Shown here in pieces: positions 21,141-54,640 of a DNA stretch of 64,000 bases (position 1 is its first letter; the number at the start of each line of letters is the position of its first letter). Both the position numbers and the translations under genes were made by a program. The notes beneath the pieces were generated by a model. The model saw nothing but the letters and a program-made list of their open reading frames with translations. It was not told the origin of the DNA and ran no database searches. The stretch covers positions 228,501-292,500 of the forward strand of contig NC_091113.1 of NCBI RefSeq assembly GCF_024713975.1, given 5' to 3'. The DNA comes from Paralichthys olivaceus. Lineage: Eukaryota > Chordata > Actinopteri > Pleuronectiformes > Paralichthyidae.

Positions 21141-21822
21141 GACTGCAGCTTCAGGCTGAACTGGACTCCTTTGGTCCTGGCTCAGATCCTGGTTCAGGTC
21201 CTGGTCTTGGTCTTGGTTCAGATCCTGGTTCAGGACCTGATTCTGGTTCAGGTCCACCCGTGAGGAGTTTGTCGAGTTGACTCGATCTGTCCTTGTCCTC
21301 CTGCAGCTCAGGTCGGGTCAGGGGTCAGTCCTCGGCTGATGGGAGGCGACTGGCCGGGTGGAGCTGAGCAGCAGAGTCAAGAAGAAGAAGATGAACAGAT
21401 GAAGGAGAAAAGAGTAAAAACAGACGAGTGGAGCTGATCTGAAAACCATCTTTCATCCTCTTTTCTTTCCGCGGAGTCAGACGAGCCGGTTCGTTGTCTC
21501 TGAGTTAGAACCGTCTCCGGTCAATAAGTCACCAGCTGACCCTTAATCATTAACCCACCTCTCTGCCTGATCCCTGGATGTGATGAGATATTAACCAAGC
21601 GCTCCCACATCCACAGGAGCGTTTGATTTCAGGCCCTCTGGTTGTCCGGTGTCTGTGTTTGTCTGTCCCCTGCTGAGACTCCATCAATATGTGCAGCTGT
21701 GACAGGAAGCGCTTCACTCAGCTGACCCCCCCACCCTGTCCCCGAGTGACAGCTGCGACAGGACGGTAATTATGTCCCACATGTGTTTATTTACGTCCTG
21801 AGAGGTGTTTACTGCCCGTGGG
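21141..21822. other. slc16a12 5' region with short GGTTCAG/GGTCCTG repeats
   Basis: 5' UTR and upstream sequence of slc16a12. From 21170 to 21255 there are imperfect copies of GGTTCAGATCCT and GGTCCTGGTCTT that read as a Gln/Asp/Leu/Asn repeat in the slc16a12 frame, without an ATG. The remainder to 21822 is unique sequence with no other gene. Confidence 0.6.
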
Positions 21823-24800
21823 ACAGATCAGTTATAGATCAGTTATTGATCAGTTATAGATCAGTTATAGATCAGTTATTGATCAGTTATTGATCAGTTA
21901 TAGATCAGTTATAGATCAGTTATTAATCAGTTATAGATCAGTTATAGATCAGTTATATATCAGTTATAGATCAGTTATAGATCAGTTATAGATCAGTTAT
22001 TAATCAGTTATAGATCAGTTATAGATCAGTTATTGATCAGTTATTAATCAGTTATTGATCAGTTATAGATCAGTTATATATCAGTTATAGATCAGTTATA
22101 GATCAGTTATAGATCAGTTATTGATCAGTTATAGATCAGTTATTAATCAGTTATTGATCAGTTATAGATCAGTTATTGATCAGTTATAAATCAGTTATAA
22201 ATCAGTTATATATCAGTTATAGATCAGTTATAGATCAGTTATAGATCAGTTATTGATCAGTTATAGATCAGTTATTAATCAGTTATTTATCAGTTATAGA
22301 TCAGTTATTGATCAGTTATTGATCAGTTATTGATCAGTTATAGATCAGTTATAGATCAGTTATAGATCAGTTATAGATCAGTTATTAATCAGTTATTTAT
22401 CAGTTATAGATCAGTTATTGATCAGTTATTGATCAGTTATTGATCAGTTATATATCAGTTATAGATCAGTTATAGATCAGTTATAGATCAGTTATAGATC
22501 AGTTATTGATCAGTTATAGATCAGTTATAGATCAGTTATAGATCAGTTATTAATCAGTTATTTATCAGTTATAGATCAGTTATTGATCAGTTATAGATCA
22601 GTTATAGATCAGTTATTGATCAGTTATTAATCAGTTATAGATCAGTTATTGATCAGTTATAGATCAGTTATTGATCAGTTATAGATCAGTTATAGATCAG
22701 TTATTGATCAGTTATAGATCAGTTATAGATCAGTTATAGATCAGTTATAGATCAGTTATTAATCAGTTATAGATCAGTTATAGATCAGTTATTGATCAGT
22801 TATAGATCAGTTATAGATCAGTTATTGATCAGTTATAGATCAGTTATTAATCAGTTATTTATAAGTTATAGATCAGTTATTGATCAGTTATAGATCAGTT
22901 ATAAATCAGTTATAGATCAGTTATAGATCAGTTATAGATCAGTTATAGATCAGTTATTGATCAGTTATAGATCAGTTATAGATCAGTTATAGATCAGTTA
23001 TTAATCAGTTATAGATCAGTTATAGATCAGTTATTGATCAGTTATAGATCAGTTATTAATCAGTTATTTATCAGTTATAGATCAGTTATTGATCAGTTAT
23101 AGATCAGTTATAGATCAGTTATTAATCAGTTATAGATCAGTTATAGATCAGTTATTGATCAGTTATAGATCAGTTATAGATCAGTTATAGATCAGTTATT
23201 AATCAGTTATAGATCAGTTATAGATCAGTTATTGATCAGTTATTGATCAGTTATTAATCAGTTATAGATCAGTTATAGATCAGTTATAGATCAGTTATTG
23301 ATCAGTTATAGATCAGTTATAGATCAGTTATAGATCAGTTATTGATCAGTTATAGATCAGTTATAGATCAGTTATTAATCAGTTATAGATCAGTTATAGA
23401 TCAGTTATAGATCAGTTATAGATCAGTTATTGATCAGTTATAGATCAGTTATAGATCAGTTATTAATCAGTTATAGATCAGTTATAGATCAGTTATTGAT
23501 CAGTTATAGATCAGTTATAGATCAGTTATTAATCAGTTATAGATCAGTTATAGATCAGTTATTGATCAGTTATTAATCAGTTATAGATCAGTTATAGATC
23601 AGTTATTAATCAGTTATATATCAGTTATAGATCAGTTAAAGATCAGTTATTGATCAGTTATTAATCAGTTATAGATCAGTTATTGATCAGTTATAGATCA
23701 GTTATAAATCAGTTATAGATCAGTTATAGATCAGTTATTGATCAGTTATATATCAGTTATAGATCAGTTATAGATCAGTTATTGATCAGTTATTAATCAG
23801 TTATAGATCAGTTATTGATCAGTTATAGATCAGTTATAAATCAGTTATTGATCAGTTATAGATCAGTTATTGATCAGTTATAGATCAGTTATTGATCAGT
23901 TATTGATCAGTTATTGATCAGTTATAGATCAGTTATAGATCAGTTATTGATCAGTTATTGATCAGTTATAGATCAGTTATTGATCAGTTATAGATCAGTT
24001 ATAGATCAGTTATAGATCAGTTATTGATCAGTTATAGATCAGTTATTGATCAGTTATAGATCAGTTATTGATCAGTTATAGATCAGTTATTGATCAGTTA
24101 TTGATCAGTTATAGATCAGTTATAGATCAGTTATAGATCAGTTATTGATCAGTTATAGATCAGTTATAGATCAGTTATTGATCAGTTATAGATCAGTTAT
24201 TGATCAGTTATTGATCAGTTATTGATCAGTTATAGATCAGTTATTGATCAGTTATTGATCAGTTATAGATCAGTTATTGATCAGTTATTGATCAGTTATA
24301 GATCAGTTATTGATCAGTTATAGATCAGTTATAGATCAGTTATTGATCAGTTATAGATCAGTTATTGATCAGTTATTGATCAGTTATAGATCAGTTATAG
24401 ATCAGTTATTGATCAGTTATAGATCAGTTATAGATCAGTTATTGATCAGTTATAGATCAGTTATTGATCAGTTATTGATCAGTTATAGATCAGTTATTGA
24501 TCAGTTATAGATCAGTTATAGATCAGTTATTAATCAGTTATTGATCAGTTATTGATCAGTTATTGATCAGTTATTGATCAGTTATTAATCAGTTATTGAT
24601 CAGTTATAGATCAGTTATTGATCAGTTATAGATCAATTATTGATCAGTTATAGATCAGTTATAGATCAGTTATAAATCAGTTATTGATCAGTTATAGATC
24701 AGTTATTGATCAGTTATTGATCAGTTATAGATCAGTTATTGATCAGTTATAGATCAGTTATTGATCAGTTATAGATCAGTTATAGATCAGTTATTGATCA

Positions 24801-27800
24801 GTTATAGATCAGTTATTGATCAGTTATAGATCAGTTATAGATCAGTTATAGATCAGTTATTGATCAGTTATTAATCAGTTATAGATCAGTTATAGATCAG
24901 TTATAAATCAGTTATAAATCAGTTATTGATCAGTTATAGATCAGTTATTGATCAGTTATTGATCAGTTATTGATCAGTTATAGATCAGTTATTGATCAGT
25001 TATTGATCAGTTATAGATCAGTTATTGATCAGTTATAGATCAGTTATAAATCAGTTATAAATCAGTTATTAATCAGTTATAGATCAGTTATTGATCAGTT
25101 ATAGATCAGTTATTAATCAGTTACAGATCAGTTATTGATCAGTTACAGATCAGTTATTGATCAGTTATAGATCAGTTATAAATCAGTTATAAATCAGTTA
25201 TTGATCAGTTATAGATCAGTTATTGATCAGTTATTGATCAGTTATAGATCAGTTATTGATCAGTTATAGATCAGTTATTGATCAGTTATTGATCAGTTAT
25301 AGATCAGTTATTGATCAGTTATAGATCAGTTATTAATCAGTTATTGATCAGTTATTAATCAGTTATTGATCAGTTATAGATCAGTTATAGATCAGTTATT
25401 GATCAGTTATAGATCAGTTATTGATCAGTTATTGATCAGTTATAGATCAGTTATAGATCAGTTATTGATCAGTTATAGATCAGTTATTGATCAGTTATTG
25501 ATCAGTTATAGATCAGTTATTAATCAGTTATATATCAGTTATTAATCAGTTATTGATCAGTTATAGATCAGTTATTGATCAGTTATTGATCAGTTATTAA
25601 TCAGTTATAGATCAGTTATAGATCAGTTATTAATCAGTTATAGATCAGTTATAGATCAGTTATTGATCAGTTATTAATCAGTTATAGATCAGTTATTGAT
25701 CAGTTATAGATCAGTTATAGATCAGTTATTAATCAGTTATAGATCAGTTATAGATCAGTTATTGATCAGTTATTAATCAGTTATAGATCAGTTATTGATC
25801 AGTTATATATCAGTTATAGATCAGTTATTAATCAGTTATAGATCAGTTATAGATCAGTTATTGATCAGTTATAAATCAGTTATAGATCAGTTATAGATCA
25901 GTTATTGATCAGTTATAGATCAGTTATAGATCAGTTATAAATCAGTTATAGATCAGTTATAGATCAGTTATAAATCAGTTATAGATCAGTTATAGATCAG
26001 TTATTGATCAGTTATAGATCAGTTATAGATCAGTTATTAATCAGTTATTGATCAGTTATAGATCAGTTATTGATCAGTTATAGATCAGTTATTGATCAGT
26101 TATAGATCAGTTATAGATCAGTTATAAATCAGTTATAAATCAGTTATTGATCAGTTATAGATCAGTTATTGATCAGTTATAGATCAGTTATTGATCAGTT
26201 ATAGATCAGTTATAGATCAGTTATAAATCAGTTATAAATCAGTTATTGATCAGTTATAGATCAGTTATTAATCAGTTATAGATCAGTTATTGATCAGTTA
26301 TAGATCAGTTATTGATCAGTTATAGATCAGTTATTAATCAGTTATTGATCAGTTATTAATCAGTTATTGATCAGTTATAGATCAGTTATAGATCAGTTAT
26401 TGATCAGTTATAGATCAGTTATTGATCAGTTATAGATCAGTTATAGATCAGTTATTGATCAGTTATTGATCAGTTATAGATCAGTTATTGATCAGTTATA
26501 GATCAGTTATAGATCAGTTATATATCAGTTATTAATCAGTTATAGATCAGTTATTAATCAGTTATAGATCAGTTATTGATCAGTTATAGATCAGTTATTG
26601 ATCAGTTATAGATCAGTTATAGATCAGTTATTGATCAGTTATAGATCAGTTATAGATCAGTTATAAATCAGTTATAAATCAGTTATAGATCAGTTATAGA
26701 TCAGTTATAAATCAGTTATAAATCAGTTATTGGTCAGTTATTGATCAGTTATTGATCAGTTATAGATCAGTTATAGATCAGTTATTGATCAGTTATAGAT
26801 CAGTTATAGATCAGTTATTGATCAGTTATAGATCAGTTATAGATCAGTTATTGATCAGTTATATATCAGTCATAAATCAGTTATAAATCAGTTATTGATC
26901 GGTTATTAATCAGTTATAGATCAGTTATTGATCAGTTATATATCAGTTATAAATCAGTTATAAATCAGTTATTGATCGGTTATTAATCAGTTATTGATCA
27001 GTTATTGATCAGTTATTAATCAGTTATAGATCAGTTATTGATCAGTTATAGATCAGTTATTGATCAGTTATAGATCAGTTATAGATCAGTTATTGATCAG
27101 TTATAGATCAGTTATAGATCAGTTATAGATCAGTTATAAATCAGTTATAAATCAGTTATTGATCAGTTATAGATCAGTTATTGATCAGTTATTGATCAGT
27201 TATTGATCAGTTATAGATCAGTTATTGATCAGTTATAGATCAGTTATTAATCAGTTATTGATCAGTTATTAATCAGTTATTGATCAGTTATAGATCAGTT
27301 ATAGATCAGTTATTGATCAGTTATAGATCAGTTATTGATCAGTTATTGATCAGTTATAGATCAGTTATAGATCAGTTATTGATCAGTTATTAATCAGTTA
27401 TATATCAGTTATTAATCAGTTATTGATCAGTTATTGATCAGTTATTGATCAGTTATTAATCAGTTATTGATCAGTTATAGATCAGTTATAGATCAGTTAT
27501 TGATCAGTTATAGATCAGTTATTGATCAGTTATAGATCAGTTATAGATCAGTTATTGATCAGTTATAGATCAGTTATTAATCAGTTATAGATCAGTTATA
27601 TATCAGTTATTAATCAGTTATAGATCAGTTATTAATCAGTTATAGATCAGTTATTGATCAGTTATAGATCAGTTATTGATCAGTTATAGATCAGTTATTG
27701 ATCAGTTATAGATCAGTTATATATCAGTTATTAATCAGTTATAGATCAGTTATTAATCAGTTATAGATCAGTTATTAATCAGTTATAGATCAGTTATTAA

Positions 27801-30735
27801 TCAGTTATAGATCAGTTATTGATCAGTTATAGATCAGTTATAGATCAGTTATAAATCAGTTATAAATCAGTTATTGGTCAGTTATTGATCAGTTATTGAT
27901 CAGTTATTGATCAGTTATAGATCAGTTATAGATCAGTTATTGATCAGTTATAGATCAGTTATAGATCAGTTATTGATCAGTTATAGATCAGTTATAGATC
28001 AGTTATTGATCAGTTATATATCAGTCATAAATCAGTTATAAATCAGTTATTGATCGGTTATTAATCAGTTATAGATCAGTTATTGATCAGTTATATATCA
28101 GTTATAAATCAGTTATTGATCGGTTATTAATCAGTTATTGATCAGTTATTGATCAGTTATTGATCAGTTATTGATCAGTTATTGATCTGTTATAGATCAG
28201 TTATTGATCAGTTATTGATCAGTTATATATCAGTTATAGATCAGTTATTAATCAGTTATATATCAGTTATAGATCAGTTATTGATCAGTTATATATCAGT
28301 TATTGATCAGTTATAGATCAGTTATTGATCAGTTATAGATCAGTTATTGATCAGTTATAGATCAGTTATAAATCAGTTATAAATCAGTTGTAGATCAGTT
28401 ATTGATCAGTTATAAATCAGTTATAAATCAGTTATTAATCAGTTATAAATCAGTTATTGATCAGTTATTGATCAGTTCTAGATCAGTTATAGATCAGTTA
28501 TTAATCAGTTATAGATCAGTTATATATCAGTTATAGATCAGTTATTGATCAGTTATAGATCAGTTATTGATCAGTTATAGATCAGTTATATATCAGTTAT
28601 ATATCAGTTATAGATCAGTTATTGATCAGTTATTAATCAGTTATAGATCAGTTATAGATCAGTTATTAATCAGTTATTGATCAGTTATAGATCAGTTATA
28701 GATCAGTTATAGATCAGTTATTGATCAGTTATAGATCAATTATTGATCAGTTATAGATCAGTTATTGATCAGTTATAGATCAATTATTGATCAGTTATAG
28801 ATCAGTTATAGATCAGTTATTGATCAGTTATAGATCAGTTATATATCAGTTATAGATCAGTTATTGATCAGTTATAGATCAGTTATTGATCAGTTATTGA
28901 TCAGTTATAGATCAGTTATAGATCAGTTATAGATCAGTTATTGATCAGTTATAGATCAGTTATTGATCAGTTATTGATCAGTTATAGATCAGTTATTGAT
29001 CAGTTATAGATCAGTTATAGATCAGTTATATATCAGTTATTGATCAGTTATAGATCAGTTATTGATCAGTTATTGATCAGTTATAGATCAGTTATAGATC
29101 AGTTATTGATCAGTTATTGATCAGTTATAGATCAGTTATTGATCAGTTATAGATCAGTTATTAATCAGTTATAGATCAGTTATAGATCAGTTATATATCA
29201 GTTATTGATCAGTTATAGATCAGTTATTGATCAGTTATTGATCAGTTATAGATCAGTTATTGATCAGTTATAGATCAGTTATAGATCAGTTATATATCAG
29301 TTATTGATCAGTTATAGATCAGTTATTGATCAGTTATAGATCAGTTATTGATCAGTTATTGATCAGTTATAGATCAGTTATAGATCAGTTATTGATCAGT
29401 TATTGATCAGTTACTGATCAGTTATAGATCAGTTATTGATCAGTTATAGATCAGTTATTAATCAGTTATTGATCAGTTATAGATCAGTTATAGATCAGTT
29501 ATAGATCAGTTATTGATCAGTTATAGATCAGTTATTGATCAGTTATTGATCAGTTATAAATCAGTTATAAATCAGTTATAAATCAGTTATATATCAGTTA
29601 TTGATCAGTTATAGATCAGTTATTGATCAGTTATAGATCAGTTATATATCAGTTATTAATCAGTTATAGATCAGTTATATATCAGTTATAGATCAGTTAT
29701 TGATCAGTTATTGATCAGTTATTGATCAGTTATAGATCAGTTATGAATCAGTTATAGATCAGTTATTGATCAGTTATAGATCAGTTATATATCAGTTATT
29801 AATCAGTTATAGATCAGTTATAGATCAGTTATTAATCAGTTATAGATCAGTTATAGATCAGTTATAGATCAGTTATTGATCAGTTATATATCAGTTATTG
29901 ATCAGTTATAGATCAGTTATAAATCAGTTATAGATCAGTTATAGATCAGTTATTAATCAGTTATAGATCAGTTATAGATCAGTTATAGATCAGTTATTGA
30001 TCAGTTATATATCAGTTATTGATCAGTTATAGATCAGTTATAAATCAGTTATAGATCAGTTATAAATCAGTTATAGATCAGTTATTGATCAGTTATTGAT
30101 CAGTTATTGATCAGTTATAGATCAGTTATGAATCAGTTATTGATCAGTTATAGATCAGTTATAAATCAGTTATAAATCAGTTATAGATCAGTTATAAATC
30201 AGTTATAGATCAGTTATTGATCAGTTATTGATCAGTTATTGATCAGTTATATATCAGTTATAGATCAGTTATTGATCAGTTATAGATCAGTTATATATCA
30301 GTTATAAATCAGTTATAGATCAGTTATAGATCAGTTATTAATCAGTTATAGATCAGTTATAGATCAGTTATAGATCAGTTATTGATCAGTTATATATCAG
30401 TTATTGATCAGTTATAGATCAGTTATAAATCAGTTATAGATCAGTTATAAATCAGTTATAAATCAGTTATAGATCAGTTATAGATCAGTTATTGATCAGT
30501 TATATATCAGTTATTGATCAGTTATTGATCAGTTATAGATCAGTTATTGATCAGTTATTGATCAGTTATATATCAGTTATTGATCAGTTATAGATCAGTT
30601 ATAGAACAGTTATTAATCAGTTATTGATCAGTTATAAATCAGTTATAGATCAGTTATATATCAGTTATTGATCAGTTATTGATCAGTTATAAATCAGTTA
30701 TAAATCAGTTATAGATCAGTTATAAATCAGTTCAG
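21823..30735. repeat. 11-bp satellite array, 809 monomers, 8.9 kb
   Basis: An uninterrupted array of the monomer AT(A/T)(G/A/T)ATCAGTT between slc16a12 and asah2. Full monomers run from 21834 to 30732: 8899 bp, exactly 809 x 11. Variation is almost confined to monomer positions 3-4 (AG, TG, TA, AA, AT, TT). Rare changes elsewhere include GATCGG, CAGTCAT and TTGGTC. Marker variants show kilobase-scale higher-order duplication. The frames that open within it, for example 24310-24510, are repeat artefacts. No gene lies within. Confidence 0.99.
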
Positions 30736-31152
30736 TAATAGATCAATAATATATAAATACATAGTATTGATTGATCTCTTCCTCCTCTGTTTGTTTGTGC
30801 GACTGAGGATTATTTTGTCTCAGTTTCATGTTTTTATGAACACAGATAATATTTATGAAATATTAAAATCTTCTGTATCTCAAACCTCCAAATTCACATT
30901 TTGTTGAAAAACTATCCAAACTTTATAATTTCTTTCCATTCACACAGATCATCTCTGTGAGCAAGTGTGAATATTACCCATAATCCTCTGCTTCCTTCAC
31001 CAAATTCTGTTTCAAATTTAAATTTAAAAGCTTCCTTCTGATTATTGGAAATAAACTTTAATAACTTCTCCATCTTTTTAAGATATCTACAGCTTCAGTC
31101 TTCATCACCACCACCACCGATGAAGATGATGATGGTGATGATGATGGTGATG

Positions 31153-31184
<32 letters not shown>

Positions 31185-31731
31185 GATAATGGTGATGATG
31201 ATGATGTGATGGTGATGAAGATGAATTGGTCTTGGTTTTTAATCATGTGTTTGATCACAATCCATAATCTATATTATATAAGTGTGTGTGTGTGACGTCC
31301 AATTGCAACCTTTGGAGTATGTGTGTGTTTATCAGTCAGATAAGAGCTGAACTGTGAAACACACACCACACACAGACACACACAGCGGCAGCAGGTGAGA
31401 ACGACCTCGTCTTCATCAAGGTTCTGATTCGTCTCAGGCTCGTTTCCTGAGTTGTCGTCATGAAATTGACCTCAGATACTTTAACTTCCTGTTTCTGCTC
31501 AAACTGATTCGATTTTATATGATTCACATGACCAATGGTTGTGTGGCATGGTGTAGATGTTGTGTGGACGTTGTGTAGATGTTGTGTGGACGTTGTATTG
31601 AGGTTGTGTAGATGTTGTGTAGTGGTTGTTTAGATGTTGTGTAGTGGTTGAATATATGTATATGTAGAAATATCAGCTGAGGATCCTGGGTAATAAAGTT
31701 CTGATGACGTGTTACCCTCAGTGTCTGAAAG
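30736..31731. other. asah2 upstream region
   Basis: AT-rich unique sequence followed by a (GAT)n/(GATGGT)n tract at 31118-31212 and a short (TG)n near 31280. It presumably contains the asah2 promoter and 5' UTR. I cannot point to a core promoter. Repeated GTTGTGTAGATGTTGTGTGG motifs occur at 31550-31650. Confidence 0.5.
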
Positions 31732-37973
<6,242 letters not shown>

Positions 37974-39908
37974 CATCATCAGTCCTGATCATCAAGGAAC
38001 AAAACACAAATAGCACGACCCAGAGGACATTTCCAGTAACAACTGTTTCCATCAGAGACGAGTCGAATGAGACACATTTTTTAAATTAGTATAAAAAATT
38101 TTAAAGTCAAATTTAAAGTCCTGCATCTTGGGAATAATGAAGCGTTAATGATCAATAGTTACACTGACAGTAAAGTTCAAACATTCTTCTAAGAAATAAT
38201 ACTTTAATCAACTCCTGCTAATAGCAAAAATATTTATTTTGACTTTGTATAGAAATGTATCAAGCAAACCAGAGTTACACAACACACGGAAGATTTTATC
38301 ATCACAGCACGAGTCCATGTTCAAGATCATGACATCTACACGGACGTGCACAAAGTCAAACCGTCAGGAGACGTCCAACACATCTTACACAAAACGTTTC
38401 CATCGTCAGAGCTTCTGGTGAAATCACATCTTCATAGAACTAAATGCTTTTTCTTTTTCAAAGGTGAATCAAAGAAATGGATCCAATTAAACATTTTGAC
38501 AAAACAGTTTTGTTTTTTCTGGCACAAACACTCAGCACATCTCATTTTCATTCTTTATCCACTGAGTTTGTGTTTGTAATTTCATTTTGGTGGTTGAGCC
38601 CTTTTCTACAACATCCAGTCAAGATTCTTCACAGGATTGTTTACCTGCAGCATTTCTCAGATAATGTTAATGCAAATATCTCAAACTCTGATCGGAATCT
38701 GAAACACAACAATGATCTGTAAACACAAATTGCATATTAACTCTGGCTAAAAACAAACATCTGTAAAAGGTGTTAAAACATCTTTTTAACATAAAGTGCT
38801 GTGATATAATCTTTTCACATCATTTGTAAATTGCATCTTCATCCTCAAATGTTTCCAGTCGAGATTTCACTGAGACACTGAACATCAGCAGCTGATCCAG
38901 ACATTGTTTAGTTTGTCACGTTTACTTTTATGAAACCAGAGCAGTAAAGTCAGGGCCCAGCTCTCAATGAGATTAACTCTTGAGTTGGAGCCTCTGATCA
39001 TCAAAGAATCTCCTCAGTTTGATGAAGTATGAGGGAAATGTAGATTTACAAAAGTAACTGAGCAAAGTACGAGTCGACCTCATGAGATTTCAGATACTTT
39101 GTAGTCTGACTGTAACGGACTTGTCACAAAATGTCTCATCTCCATAGAAACTAAGAAATCTTAAGTGAACAGGATGATTTTTTGTTTGTCATTTAACAGC
39201 TGTTTTTTTTCTCAACTCTCAGAAATGATGGTTCAGTTTCTCATTGTTTTACTGACAATGTAGTTCTTTGTTCGGCTTATTGGCCTGGTAACCAACTTTA
39301 AGAGGCATTACCACCATCTACTGTCTTCTTCTTCTCTGTTCGGCCCACCGCCCACAAGCTCGATCCCTCCAACAACCTACTGCCCCCTGCTGATGTTAGT
39401 TTAACCACCTCACTTATTGGTGGTTCAGTTTATAACCGCCATCCACCGTGCCGGTGCACCGCTCCAGGAGGCCCTGCTATCAGCCCGACCATCTTCTTCT
39501 TTCTTTGTTCGGTTCTTTTTCTTCCTTCCTGATGAAGTATTTTCCTTAAAGTGCTTTCAGTCTGACACTCACAAAGTCTCGTATGAAAATGTTGGTCCTT
39601 TAAATCAAAAACAAAAATCACATGGAAAAAAAAGTTCCGTTACAAAATGGAATAAAGGCAGTTTCACAATAATTCAGGTGAACAGATACTGTAGGACGCT
39701 GGTTTACACTGGCACATACACAACAGAGACGTCTGGTCTCTCTGTGAAACTCTGGATTATTTACACTTTTTAGAAATGCTCAGTCTGAAGAGGAAGCAGC
39801 AATGAACCAAAACTCCTGACATCCCGAACGTTCAGCCGTCAAACACATTATGATCTGATGTCGTAACTTTGGAGCCCAGGTTTGATCCACTGGAGCGTCT
39901 GTCATCTC
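37974..39908. other. asah2/fam13c convergent 3' region
   Basis: Presumed 3' UTRs of the two tail-to-tail genes. I see no conserved frame. The stretch 39280-39520 (GGCCTGGTAACCAACTTTAAG, GGCATTACCACCATCTACTG, then CTTCTTCTT runs) looks like a short dispersed repeat that I cannot name. Confidence 0.5.
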
Positions 39909-53750
<13,842 letters not shown>

Positions 53751-54245
53751 GCCAGACACACTGACCCAGAGATTACCCTGGACCCAGTAGGAGGCTTCAC
53801 AAAATGTCCAGGTCCTGGGACACGGTGGCAGTAAAGTGCTGCCAGGTATTAGCCAGATCCCAACCTCCAGCAAAGATCCATTTAATGAAGCTTTAAATGG
53901 ATACGTAAAGAGGATGAGGAGTTTTCAGGAAGAAGACTGCCCCTACAGGCTGAGTTAGTCAGCTACTATCCAGGAATTAGACTGGGACCATCCAGTGATA
54001 CGAGCCATGATGCCGTCCTGTCGACCAGCTCTTCCAGGGATTAGTCAGTGACGCTCCACACGTGAACAGTTTACCAATATAAACCTTCATCTCTCCAGTG
54101 ATTAGCCGGTCCCTGTGGTACAATGATGATATCCCAGTGTTGTCAGGAACTATCCAGGACCGGAGTGCGTGAGCTCAGCTGGAGCTTCTGATGACGTGCA
54201 CTGATGAAGAGGAGGATGCGTTTGTTTCACCCCCCCCCCCCCCCC

Positions 54246-54300
<55 letters not shown>

Positions 54301-54514
54301 CGTGAGGTTTTTCCCGCAGCGATGGGGGAGGGGCTTGTTGTTGACGTCATCTCATTCATAAAAAAGTGAGGTAGGTGTGTGTGTGTGTCTGCTCCTTCAT
54401 CTCTATCAGACATGTCCTCATGTCCAAATACTTTAAACAGGAAGTTAAACTGTTTCTTCTAATGTAGAGAATCTGTTGATGTCTTCAGTTCATCAGCATC
54501 TATTGTCCTCGTGT
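53751..54514. other. fam13c upstream region with (C)n and (CT)n
   Basis: No gene seen. A C-run then (CT)n tract lies at 54231-54297, followed by a short (GT)n at 54375. It may include the fam13c first exon or promoter if the ATG at 53750 is correct. TATCCAGG and GGGATTAG motifs recur loosely at 53960-54130. Confidence 0.5.
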
Positions 54515-54640
54515 CCTGGAGACGGATCCTCACATGAGACTCTGAGCTTCAGGTACTGCTCAGAAAGTGTCTCTGTAGTTTGACTCTTGTTGAGGACAGA
54601 GGACGCTGCTGCTTGTTGACATCGATGAGACAAAGTGAAT
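54515..54640 (+). repeat. Dispersed repeat, 3' end, copy 3
   Basis: Shares GAGACGGATCCTCACA and TAGTTTGACTCTTGTTGAG with the copy at 42640, and GACGCTGCTGCTTG with the copy at 17545. Its tail GTGAATATGGG runs directly into the minisatellite at 54634. Confidence 0.75.

Noticed and set aside
21141-21257. N-terminal extension of slc16a12 (Gln/Asp-rich)
   Set aside because: The frame is open but begins with GTG, has an in-frame TGA further up and no ATG. The ATG at 21140 aligns with known MCT12 N-termini.
24310-24510. Open frame with an 11-residue repeat inside the 11-bp array
   Set aside because: An 11-bp unit read in triplets gives an 11-residue period wherever the variants avoid a stop. It is one short chance run in 8.9 kb.
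21823-30735. Centromeric satellite
   Set aside because: The monomer is far shorter than typical centromeric units, and the array lies within 0.7 kb of slc16a12 and 1 kb of asah2, in a dense gene interval. A centromere role is not supported.
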